From: Limisphaerales bacterium
Lineage (GTDB): Bacteria; Verrucomicrobiota; Verrucomicrobiia; Limisphaerales; UBA1100
Length of the DNA stretch: 51,056 nucleotides
Direction of reading: 5' to 3'
Assembly (NCBI GenBank): GCA_014382585.1
Contig: JACNJL010000020.1
Span: forward strand, 44,994 to 96,049
Shown piece by piece: positions 25,164-32,720 of this stretch (positions within the stretch are counted from its first letter, which is position 1; every line of letters starts with the position of its first letter). The translations under genes and the position numbers were made by a program. Under the pieces are notes generated by a model. That model was not told the origin of the DNA. It ran no database searches and was given only the letters and a program-made list of their open reading frames with translations.

Positions 25164-25811
25164 TTAATCGTTTCTCAACCGATCTTCAACAATTGCCATA
25201 ATCCGCGCGCTGGTTTCCTCGGGCGTTTCACCGGCGTTATTGATCACCGTGGCACCGTCGGCGATCATCAACGGCGAGGCGGCACGGGTGCTGTCGCGTT
25301 GGTCGCGCGCGGCGAGATTGTCCTGCACGCCATCGGCATCGCGGCGGGCTTGGCGCACGGCGGCGGCGGCGTCCATATAAAATTTATGCAGCGTCTCGGG
25401 AAAAATGTTGGACCCAATATCACGCCCCTCCATTACGAGATTGCCGAATTGCACGCACGATCGCTGGCGTTCCTTCATCCAATCACGCACAAACGGCACG
25501 GCCGCCACGTGACTCACGGCGGCGCTGGTTTCCTTCGTGCGAATTTCTGCCTCCGGGAAAACTCCATCCACCGCCAGCCAAATACTGCCCTCACGATTCG
25601 CTAACTCCGCCGGCCAATCACGGCACAGCGCGGCGACGGCCTCGGCATCGTAGACATCAATTTGTTTTTGCAACGCGTGCCAGGCGAGGGTGCGGTACAT
25701 CGCGCCGGTGTCCACGTAGGCGTAGCCCAGCGCGGCGGCGATGATTTTGGCGTTGGTGCTTTTGCCGCTGGCGCTCGGGCCGTCGATGGCGATGACAATG
25801 GGATCACTCAT
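25164..25811 (-). CDS. cmk: Cytidylate kinase
   Basis: 215 residues. P-loop DGPSASGKST at 10-19; DTGAMYRTLAW, the CMP-binding region, follows at 34-44; MEGRDIGSNIFPE and RQARRDADG hold the nucleotide-binding arginines of the family. It phosphorylates CMP and dCMP with ATP. It is the last gene of the overlapping unit tyrA-aroA-cmk; its ATG overlaps the aroA stop by 4 bp. aroA next to cmk is a common arrangement in bacteria. Confidence 0.95.
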   Translation of the reverse strand: MSDPIVIAIDGPSASGKSTNAKIIAAALGYAYVDTGAMYRTLAWHALQKQIDVYDAEAVAALCRDWPAELANREGSIWLAVDGVFPEAEIRTKETSAAVSHVAAVPFVRDWMKERQRSCVQFGNLVMEGRDIGSNIFPETLHKFYMDAAAAVRQARRDADGVQDNLAARDQRDSTRAASPLMIADGATVINNAGETPEETSARIMAIVEDRLRND

Positions 25812-27070
25812 GATTCTGCAAACAATTCATCTCCCGCCAGCACGTTGCCCTCGGCATCGCGGATCTCCGCGCCCAATTCGCTGGCGAGTTTTTGGAAAAA
25901 GTTGGGGAAGGTTTTTTTCACACACGCAGGATTGCGTAGACGAATGCCGCTGATTTTCAGCCCGAGCATTGCGAAACACATCGCCATTCGGTGGTCATTG
26001 TACGTGTCGATTTCCGCGCCGTGCAATTCAGGCGAAGGCTCGATGTGCAGTGTGTCGCCTTCCTCGGTGATGCGCGCGCCGCACTTGGTCAACTCCGTGC
26101 GGAGGGCGTGGACGCGTTCGCATTCCTGTACGCGCAACCGATGCAGCGCGGGGAAGCTCACCGGATGCTCGGCCAACGGCGCGAGCACGATGGCGGTCAT
26201 AATGCTGTCGCCAAGGTCGGTGTTATGCGCCACCTCGCGCGGCAGATTAATGAAGCGCGGAAACTGCGCGTCAATCTGCCAACCGGTGAGCGGCCAGTGC
26301 GCCACCTCGACCTCTTCGTGAAAGCAATTCACTCCCCAAAAATAACTGCCGCTGGAAGCATCCGGTTCGATTTCAAACTCGCCCCCCGCGTGCGGGAAGG
26401 CCTCGATGAGTTCGCGCGTCATGTTCAGGTAAGGCGCTTCGTCTGCGTTGTCGCCCACGACGTCGATAATCCACATACCCGCGCGCGCCGAGAGCAACAG
26501 CGCGCTTGCGAACTGCGAGCTGTGTTGAAGGCTTACCGAGCAAACCGCTTCGCGCGGGCCGGTGCCGTGAAACACCGCCGGCAACAAATCGTCCCCGTTG
26601 CTTTCAGAATCAATGCGATACTTCATCCGGCGCAGCGCGTGAAATAATTCGCCCTGCGGCCTTTCGTGCATGCGCTCGGTGCCGCTCAATCGAACTGCGC
26701 CGTTGGCAAGGCAAACGAATGCGCCGAGGAATCGCGCCGCCGTGCCGGCATTGCCCGCAAAAATTTCCAGCGGTGCCTCCGCTGTGCCCGCGTTGCGCAC
26801 ACGCCCGCCGAGGCCCTGCACGGTGAGGGTTCGATTACACGGCTCGGCGGCATCCTCCGCCACGTCAATTTCAAAACCCAGCAGCCGCAGCGCGTCCACC
26901 ATGATTTGCGTATCCTCACTCCACAACGCGCCGGTGAGCCGCACCTCGCCATCGGCAAGCGCCGCCAAAATCAGCGCGCGATTGGTGATGCTCTTCGAGC
27001 CGGGAACCGTCACATCCGCCGTCACGGGGCCGGCCAATGGCACAATCTCGATTAAGTCGGGCAGGGGCAT
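25808..27070 (-). CDS. aroA: 3-phosphoshikimate 1-carboxyvinyltransferase (EPSP synthase)
   Basis: 420 residues. The N-terminal GSKSITNRALILAAL carries the phosphoshikimate-binding lysine and arginine; FAGNAGTAARFLGAF is the second substrate-binding loop; EPDASSGSYFWG, DSIMTAIVLAPLA and YNDHRMAMCFAMLGL hold later family motifs. It joins phosphoenolpyruvate to shikimate 3-phosphate in the chorismate pathway. The start shares its first base with the tyrA stop region, and the end overlaps cmk, so the three genes are translationally coupled. Confidence 0.95.
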   Translation of the reverse strand: MPLPDLIEIVPLAGPVTADVTVPGSKSITNRALILAALADGEVRLTGALWSEDTQIMVDALRLLGFEIDVAEDAAEPCNRTLTVQGLGGRVRNAGTAEAPLEIFAGNAGTAARFLGAFVCLANGAVRLSGTERMHERPQGELFHALRRMKYRIDSESNGDDLLPAVFHGTGPREAVCSVSLQHSSQFASALLLSARAGMWIIDVVGDNADEAPYLNMTRELIEAFPHAGGEFEIEPDASSGSYFWGVNCFHEEVEVAHWPLTGWQIDAQFPRFINLPREVAHNTDLGDSIMTAIVLAPLAEHPVSFPALHRLRVQECERVHALRTELTKCGARITEEGDTLHIEPSPELHGAEIDTYNDHRMAMCFAMLGLKISGIRLRNPACVKKTFPNFFQKLASELGAEIRDAEGNVLAGDELFAES

Positions 27071-27930
27071 TATTTATTCTCCCCATCGGCCAACCAACTG
27101 TCACGGGCGATTTGGCCTTCGGTAAAAAATTCCTCCAACGCCGCCGCGTCCTTTTCCGACAACGCGGTTTTCAATCGATCAATTTCCGATTGTAAACCCT
27201 CCAGCGCGGCGATGATCGCATCAGAGTTATCCCGGGTGATGTCGCGCCACATCTCCGGTGAACCGGAAGCCAGCCGCGTGGTGTCGCGAAAGCCCGTGCC
27301 GAAAAAATCACTTTCGCCCGCACGCGGGGCAGCCAGCACCGCGTTCACCAAAGCGCTGGCCAACACATGCGGCAAATGACTCGTGCGCGCCACGATAGCA
27401 TCGTGATTGGCCGCGGAAAGATTCACCACGCGACTGCCCAGAGCAGTCCAAAAATTCGAAAGTGTTTCCACCATGGCCGCATCGCTGACCTCCGTGGGCG
27501 TCACCGCGCAAACCGCGCCTTCGAGCAAATCGCCGCGCGCATGGATCACGCCCGCCTTTTCCGAACCGCACAGTGGATGACTCCCCACAAAGCGCGGCAA
27601 CACCGGCTCCACCGCCGTCACCACGCTGGCCTTCACGCTGCCCACATCCGTGACGATTGTGTCCGCCGCCAAATGCGGTTTGATGGCTGCCGCCAATTCG
27701 CTCATTTGGCCCACGGGCGTGCAAAGAATAATCAGACCCGCATCAGCCACCGCGTTGGCGACATCGAGCGTGGCCTCATCCACCACCCCCGCCGCCAGGC
27801 ATTCGGCGATACTTTCCTCGCGCCGCACCAGCCCGCAAACACGCGCCGCCACACCGCGCTGCTTCGCCGCCAGCCCAATGGAACCGCCGAGCAAGCCCAC
27901 GCCAATGAGAGTTATTTTTTGGAAATGCAC
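27070..27930 (-). CDS. tyrA: Prephenate dehydrogenase
   Basis: 286 residues from a GTG at 27930 (VHFQKITLIGVG). A longer frame from 28005 exists but its first 25 codons lie in a dispersed repeat and read as hydrophobic filler, so I reject it. The NAD-binding motif is GVGLLGGS; TDVGSVKASVV and SHPLCGSEKAG are typical of the family, and SDFFGTGFRDTTRLASGSPEMW is the helical domain signature. It converts prephenate to 4-hydroxyphenylpyruvate for tyrosine synthesis. It is the first gene of the unit with aroA and cmk. Confidence 0.92.
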   Translation of the reverse strand: MHFQKITLIGVGLLGGSIGLAAKQRGVAARVCGLVRREESIAECLAAGVVDEATLDVANAVADAGLIILCTPVGQMSELAAAIKPHLAADTIVTDVGSVKASVVTAVEPVLPRFVGSHPLCGSEKAGVIHARGDLLEGAVCAVTPTEVSDAAMVETLSNFWTALGSRVVNLSAANHDAIVARTSHLPHVLASALVNAVLAAPRAGESDFFGTGFRDTTRLASGSPEMWRDITRDNSDAIIAALEGLQSEIDRLKTALSEKDAAALEEFFTEGQIARDSWLADGENK

Positions 27931-27950
27931 CGGCGGGATAATGAGGGGGG

Positions 27951-28042
27951 AATGACCAATGACCAAGACCCAAAACCCAAGGAAGCCCCAAAACTCAAAT
28001 CCCATTGGGTCATTGGAACTTGGTCATTGGAACCTGGTCATT
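27951..28042. repeat. Dispersed palindromic repeat between tyrA and the CbiX-like gene
   Basis: Left arm AATGACCAATGACCAAG (27951-27967) pairs with a right arm at 28019-28042 containing CTTGGTCATTGG and CCTGGTCATT, interrupted by a short bulge. Between are runs of CCCAAAACCC type. The last five codons and stop of the gene ending at 28024 are inside the right arm. A similar CCCAAA/TTGGGG-rich element is at about 47350-47414. Elements of this composition are scattered in many environmental genomes. Confidence 0.75.
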
Positions 28043-28881
28043 TTCTCGCGCACCCGCGCGAGAATCACTTCCGCCAAACCCGCCTCACTTCCGATGGCCT
28101 CGGTGTACCATACCAATTTCCCTTTCCGCTCGGTGGGGTTGCGCCACGTGGGTTGGGCGGCGGTGAGCCGTTTTTTCACGCGAGCTTCAGGTTCGCCGAG
28201 CAGCACGGGGATGTCTTCCACCGTGTGCAACCCGTCGGCGATAAAAAAGGGAACCATCACCATGTTCGGCGCATCGGTGGCGGTGAAGCAATCGGCGATG
28301 AAAGGCGCTTCTTCCATAAAGACCGGCAGTACGTCGGAATATTCGCCCAGTGCGGCGATGGCCTCCACCTGGGCCTCGATGGCCTTGCGGGAGTTGGCGT
28401 TTTTCCCGGTGCCGTGGCCGGCAATGAACAGGGCCGTCTCGGCGGGCTTGGGAGCGCGGGGGAAAGGATGTTGGGCGATTACTTCCCGCGCGCGGGCGAG
28501 CAGTACGTCGGTCATGCTCGCGTGGGTGCCGATGGGGTGACAGTAGATTATCGTGCGGCCGTCGATTTGCTGGATGCGTTCGTAATCGATTTGACCGGCT
28601 TTCGCGAGGCCGAGGCGGTGGGGAATGGTTTGCTCGGTGAAATGGCCTTCGCTGATGGTGACGGGCACCACGAAAATTCGTTGCGCGGAAACGAGCTTGG
28701 GCACGTCATCAATTTTGGGTTGCTCCAAATTAAAGGCACAGACGACTTCGGCAAAGATGTTGCGCGCGCGCAGTTCATCGGCGAGGCGGCGGGTGGGGGC
28801 GCTGGATTGATTATTCACCGTGCTGCCGTGGGCAATAAGCACCAGCGCATCATTTGCTAAATGTGAAAAATCGTCAGCCAT
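28024..28881 (-). CDS. Two-lobed CbiX/SirB-like chelatase
   Basis: 285 residues with two copies of the chelatase fold. Lobe one has VLIAHGS near 14-20 and TISEGHFTEQTIP near 96-108; lobe two has FIAGHGTGKNA near 157 and PFFIADGLHTVEDIP near 214-228, with the family's metal-binding histidine in each. CbiX/SirB insert cobalt or iron into sirohydrochlorin for cobalamin or siroheme. No other tetrapyrrole gene is in the window. It lies 27 bp after the alcohol dehydrogenase gene in the same direction, so it may belong to that operon. The C-terminal MTRFQ and stop come from a dispersed repeat. Confidence 0.8.
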   Translation of the reverse strand: MADDFSHLANDALVLIAHGSTVNNQSSAPTRRLADELRARNIFAEVVCAFNLEQPKIDDVPKLVSAQRIFVVPVTISEGHFTEQTIPHRLGLAKAGQIDYERIQQIDGRTIIYCHPIGTHASMTDVLLARAREVIAQHPFPRAPKPAETALFIAGHGTGKNANSRKAIEAQVEAIAALGEYSDVLPVFMEEAPFIADCFTATDAPNMVMVPFFIADGLHTVEDIPVLLGEPEARVKKRLTAAQPTWRNPTERKGKLVWYTEAIGSEAGLAEVILARVREKMTRFQ

Positions 28882-28908
28882 CGGCGCGGACAGTGTCGCG
28901 CGGGCGGC

Positions 28909-30084
28909 TCACGAGGCAAAGGCTTTTTGATAGAGCCCCGTGAAATCAGCCGCCGTGATGTCGCGCGGGTTGAAGCTCGCGGTCCATTGGGCGGCGGCTT
29001 CCTCCGAAAGCGTCTCCAGTCGCGCGGCGTCTACGCCGACGGCAGTGAGATCGCGCGGAAGGCCCGCGGTGTCCAGCAACGTTTCCAGCGCTTGGGCCAG
29101 CGATTCCGGTGCAGGCGTGCCGTTGTGAGCGGCCACGGAGGTGCCTTCCACAAACTCAGCGTACGCCTCGGCGATGGCTTCGTCGCCGGCATTAAAGCGC
29201 ACCACGTGCGGCAGCATCATTCCGACGGCTTGGCCGTGCACCACGTGGTGATGCGCGGTGAGCGGGTTGGCCGCTGAATGCGCCGCACCTAACATACTGT
29301 GCTCGATGGCAGTGCCTGCGTAGGCCGCGCCGAGGAGCATTTGGCCACGAGCCTCAAGATCGTCCGGCGACTCCAGCACGCGACTGAAACTTTCCAACAT
29401 CATCTGAAATGCCGCGCGCGAATATTTCAGCGAGGTCTCGTTGCGCTTGCGGGTGACGGCAGTTTCCACCGCGTGCGCGATGGCGTCGATGCCCGTGCAA
29501 GCAGTGACGCGGGCGGGTTGGGAAACTGTGAGTTCGGGGTCAAGGATTGCCACCTTCGCTAATGCCTTCGGATCGCCGCACGCCATTTTTTGGTGCGTGG
29601 CGTTGTCGGCAATAAGCGCGAAGCTTTGGCATTCGCTGCCCGTGCCGGCGGTGGTGGGAATCATAATTGACGGCAGCATCGGCTGGCTCGCCTTGCCGAC
29701 TCCCCAATAATCCTTCATTGCGCCGCCATTGGTGAGAATGAAATTGCAGCCCTTCGCGGTGTCCATCGAACTGCCGCCACCAAGGCCGATGATAAAATCA
29801 ATCGCATCGGCTTTTGCCACTGCCACGCATTCGTCCACGCAAGCAGTGGTGGGATTTTCTTTCGAGCGATCAAACACCGAAACCCGAATGCCCGCCGCCT
29901 CAAGATTTCCGCGCACCCCCCCCGCGTGCCCGGCGGCCACGATGCCGGAATCCGTGACGAGCAGCGCCTTCGTTGCGCCCAGTTCACTCGCCAACTCGCC
30001 CGTTTGCGCCACGCTGCCATTGCCAAAAACCAGCCGCAGGTGCGGATGATTTTCCAGCAATGGATTTACAGCGGGATCGCTCAC
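28909..30084 (-). CDS. Iron-containing (type III) alcohol dehydrogenase
   Basis: 391 residues from a GTG at 30084 (VSDPAVNPLLENHP); the frame runs longer upstream but that part mirrors the preceding gene. NAD-binding motif GGGSSMDTAKG and TTAGTGSE are clear. Metal ligands are in the segment TGIDAIAHAVETAV and in TAHHHVVHGQAVG, which keeps the family's histidine pattern although the usual AHPLG is ANPLT. These enzymes interconvert aldehydes and primary alcohols with NAD(P)H. Its place behind an aldehyde-dehydrogenase-fold enzyme suggests it handles the aldehyde made or used by that enzyme. Gap to the preceding gene 34 bp. Confidence 0.9.
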   Translation of the reverse strand: MSDPAVNPLLENHPHLRLVFGNGSVAQTGELASELGATKALLVTDSGIVAAGHAGGVRGNLEAAGIRVSVFDRSKENPTTACVDECVAVAKADAIDFIIGLGGGSSMDTAKGCNFILTNGGAMKDYWGVGKASQPMLPSIMIPTTAGTGSECQSFALIADNATHQKMACGDPKALAKVAILDPELTVSQPARVTACTGIDAIAHAVETAVTRKRNETSLKYSRAAFQMMLESFSRVLESPDDLEARGQMLLGAAYAGTAIEHSMLGAAHSAANPLTAHHHVVHGQAVGMMLPHVVRFNAGDEAIAEAYAEFVEGTSVAAHNGTPAPESLAQALETLLDTAGLPRDLTAVGVDAARLETLSEEAAAQWTASFNPRDITAADFTGLYQKAFAS

Positions 30085-30118
30085 GGGCAAATTATGACGT
30101 CTCGTGTGGGGCGCTTGT

Positions 30119-31567
30119 TCAGCCGCCGTTGCCGAGGCGCTGCAGCCGCTCGTCGGTGGTTTGGTAGGCGCGGGCTTTGAAGAGGAAATCAATGATGCTG
30201 CCTTCGTGGGGTTGGAGCCAGTTGAGGGCGATGGTGGGGATGGCCCCGACATTGAGGCGATCGATGTTCGTGGCGTCGGTGAGCTGGGCGGCCCACGCCT
30301 CATCGTTGGTGATGGCGGAGGCCACGAGCGTGCCGCCGATTTTTTCGATCATCTGTTCCTGCGGGCATTCCACCACCGTGGTGAAGGGAAACATGTATTC
30401 GGTGTTGGCCATTTTCAGGTCCGGCGAGTCGCAATGCAGGATCGTCGGGCGGATGTAATCGCAGCGCTCCATTTGCTCGAGCCGCGGGCCGTGCTTTTCG
30501 GTGACGTGCGTGGTGCCGTTCTCTTGACAGCCTTCCTCGATCATCCCCCAAATCGCCTCGGCCTGGCCGGGGACGGTGAAGGCGGCGAGGCCGGCCTCGG
30601 GGTCGGTGGGGTCTTTGACTTCGTATGGGCCGATTTTTTCGGCGAGGGCTTCGGCGATTTCCTTGGTGTGACGGGAGGCCCAAACGCCGGAGCAGTTGAT
30701 GCAGCCGCGGCCGCTGTTTTTGTAAATGCTGTCGGCCATCAAATCGAGGTGGTCCTCCCATTGATCGACCACATCGTCGCCCAGCAAAATTTTGCTGTAG
30801 CCGGGGCCGTGCACCTGGACCTGTTCGTTGCCGGAATAGTTATTGACCGTTTGCGTGCTGCCAAAAATCATCACACGCCCGCAGCGCGAAACCGTTTCCG
30901 CGCCCATGTCGCCGCCGCCGGGGTAAATGCCGATGGCTTCCTTGGGCACGCCGGCCTCAGTGAAGGCGGCAAACATGCGGTAGGGCGTCCACGGCTCCTG
31001 CGGCCCGGGCTTGAGCACGAGGCCGATCTGCATCGGGATGACGGGCATCCAAAGGGTGTGCACGCCGGGCGAGTTGGAGGGCAGCACCATGCCCAGCACG
31101 GGCGACTGCGCCTGATAGCTCACCGGCACCCCGCGTTCCTCCACGCCGTAGCCGCGCTGGAGAATATCCAAATCCAGTCCGCGCGTGAGGGCATCATAAA
31201 TCTGGTCCATGTGGTTCAACACGAAGTGGTTCTTCTCCATGTTGAATTTGCACATGTGCTCGGGCAGGCCGGTGGAGGCGGATTGTTGGCGGGCGAAATC
31301 GTCCGGCGTCTGTTCGCCATCGCCGAGCGGCAGGGTGGCGTTGAGGTACAGGTCGCCGGCCTTTTTCATCATCTCAATGAGATCCTTGATGGGAATCTCG
31401 CGGAGCACTTCGCGGGCGCGATCGGCCTTGCGCATGTCGCGCGCGAGCAGTCCGGGATTGGCTTGACCCACCTTGGCCAGCACTTCGCCGGTGCGGTGGT
31501 GGATGACCTCATCGGTTTCGAGGCTTTCGTACGGTTCGCCCCAGCGTAAAACAGGAATGTTAATCAT
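30119..31567 (-). CDS. Aldehyde-dehydrogenase-fold enzyme, probable acyl reductase type
   Basis: 482 residues with the ALDH Rossmann and catalytic domains: VLPSNSPGVHTLWMP (cofactor entry), KPGPQEPWTPY, IFGST and the catalytic cysteine in NSGRGCINCSG (about 285-295). The general-base glutamate motif, usually ELGGK before the cysteine, is replaced by VHGPGYSK. CoA-acylating ALDHs and the EhpG/LuxC group also lack that glutamate, because they work through an acyl-enzyme rather than hydrolysis. With an adenylating enzyme directly upstream (18 bp) and an alcohol dehydrogenase downstream, reduction of an activated acid to aldehyde is the likely job. The substrate is unknown. Confidence 0.85.
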   Translation of the reverse strand: MINIPVLRWGEPYESLETDEVIHHRTGEVLAKVGQANPGLLARDMRKADRAREVLREIPIKDLIEMMKKAGDLYLNATLPLGDGEQTPDDFARQQSASTGLPEHMCKFNMEKNHFVLNHMDQIYDALTRGLDLDILQRGYGVEERGVPVSYQAQSPVLGMVLPSNSPGVHTLWMPVIPMQIGLVLKPGPQEPWTPYRMFAAFTEAGVPKEAIGIYPGGGDMGAETVSRCGRVMIFGSTQTVNNYSGNEQVQVHGPGYSKILLGDDVVDQWEDHLDLMADSIYKNSGRGCINCSGVWASRHTKEIAEALAEKIGPYEVKDPTDPEAGLAAFTVPGQAEAIWGMIEEGCQENGTTHVTEKHGPRLEQMERCDYIRPTILHCDSPDLKMANTEYMFPFTTVVECPQEQMIEKIGGTLVASAITNDEAWAAQLTDATNIDRLNVGAIPTIALNWLQPHEGSIIDFLFKARAYQTTDERLQRLGNGG

Positions 31568-31585
31568 GATTTAAAATTTGGTTTT

Positions 31586-32677
31586 CTAGTAAACACCCTC
31601 GACAATTTTTTTCGTTAATGCACCGAAGGGGCGCACCTCAGCCACGCCGTCCCACGGGTATTGTTCAATGGGTTCGCGGCGGATGGCTTCGTCGCGCTCG
31701 AGGAAACGCGGCATGAAAAATTCCTTTGTCAGTGTGGTCAACTCCACGCGGCCCCACTCGCCGTATTCCACGGGCGCGTTGGTGTCCGGGTTTAGCACCC
31801 GCATCGAAGCGCGCGGCTGCGGCGCGTAGTAAGTGATGGAATATTTGTCCTCGGCGGTGAGCGGTTTGTGCTTGGCCAGCCCCATCAGCGTGTTGCCGTA
31901 GGTGGGCACGAAGCCGATTTTGTTTTCCAGCAACTCCTCGCACAGGAACCGCGTGTACTGCGGATCCATCGTGGTGCCGCCGCAAAACACGCCGCGCACG
32001 CCGGCATCGTAAAGACTGCTACCCTCGTTCTCGTAACGCTCGGCGATGCTCTCCAGCAATTTCGGCGTAGTAAACAGCGCGCTCACCTGACGGTTTTTCA
32101 TAATCGTCATGGCTTGGTCGACGACGTGCTCCATGTACGCCTTGGCCTGGTCAAACTGTTTCTCGCTGATCAACCGCTTCACCCAACGCGGATCGAGATC
32201 GACAAAGTAGCAAGAGCACCCACGCACATTGGCCAGATGCTCGATTGACAACCGCAGCCGGCGCGGCCCCGTGGGGCCAACCATCAGCCAGTAGTGGTTC
32301 CGCGGGAAAGCAGCGTCGTCCAGCGTGTCCGAAAACTCGCTGTAATCGATCTTGTAATCCTCCCAGCCGATGCGTTGCTTAGGCATACCGGTAGTTCCGC
32401 CAGTTTCGAAAATGCTGAAGGGCTTCCCCGCAAATGCCTTGGGCACCCACACTTCCGGCTGCTGGTCGCGCAGCCATTCGTCCTGAAAGTTCGGGAACTT
32501 CGCCAGTAAATCGTCGAGGCACTTCACCTCCGCAGCCGGATCCCAGCCCGCGTCCCTGGCCCAATCCAGCCAGAACGGGCAACCGGTTTCCGGCGAGAAA
32601 TGCCACTGCACAATCTCCGCTACATGCGCATCAAGCGCGACTTTTGCTTCGTCAATTTTTTGATTTATTTCAGACAT
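31586..32677 (-). CDS. EhpF/LuxE-like acyl-adenylating enzyme (ANL superfamily)
   Basis: 363 residues from the ATG at 32677 (MSEINQKIDEAKV); a start at 32707 adds ten residues with no support. ATP/phosphate-binding motif TGGTTGMPKQR at 92-102, the adenine-region PTYGNTLMG near 263, and GEWGRVELTTLT near 312. The size (about 370) is that of EhpF and of LuxE/PaaK relatives, shorter than full acyl-CoA ligases and lacking their large C-terminal domain. EhpF adenylates a carboxyl group that its partner EhpG then reduces; the same pair is suggested here. It follows the symporter gene by 43 bp. Confidence 0.82.
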   Translation of the reverse strand: MSEINQKIDEAKVALDAHVAEIVQWHFSPETGCPFWLDWARDAGWDPAAEVKCLDDLLAKFPNFQDEWLRDQQPEVWVPKAFAGKPFSIFETGGTTGMPKQRIGWEDYKIDYSEFSDTLDDAAFPRNHYWLMVGPTGPRRLRLSIEHLANVRGCSCYFVDLDPRWVKRLISEKQFDQAKAYMEHVVDQAMTIMKNRQVSALFTTPKLLESIAERYENEGSSLYDAGVRGVFCGGTTMDPQYTRFLCEELLENKIGFVPTYGNTLMGLAKHKPLTAEDKYSITYYAPQPRASMRVLNPDTNAPVEYGEWGRVELTTLTKEFFMPRFLERDEAIRREPIEQYPWDGVAEVRPFGALTKKIVEGVY

Positions 32678-32720
32678 AAAATTTTCGGACGCACTTTCGC
32701 CATCCAAGATTCAGTTCACG

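Noticed and set aside
27367-28860. 497-codon plus-strand frame over tyrA and the CbiX-like gene
   Set aside because: Antisense to two well-supported genes and runs through a dispersed repeat.
30104-31549. 481-codon plus-strand frame opposite the ALDH-fold gene
   Set aside because: Full mirror of a gene with clear catalytic motifs; no motifs of its own.
28909-32677. Bioluminescence (luxCE) operon
   Set aside because: The acyl-activating and reductase pair recalls LuxE/LuxC, but there is no luciferase luxAB or luxD, and an alcohol dehydrogenase is present.
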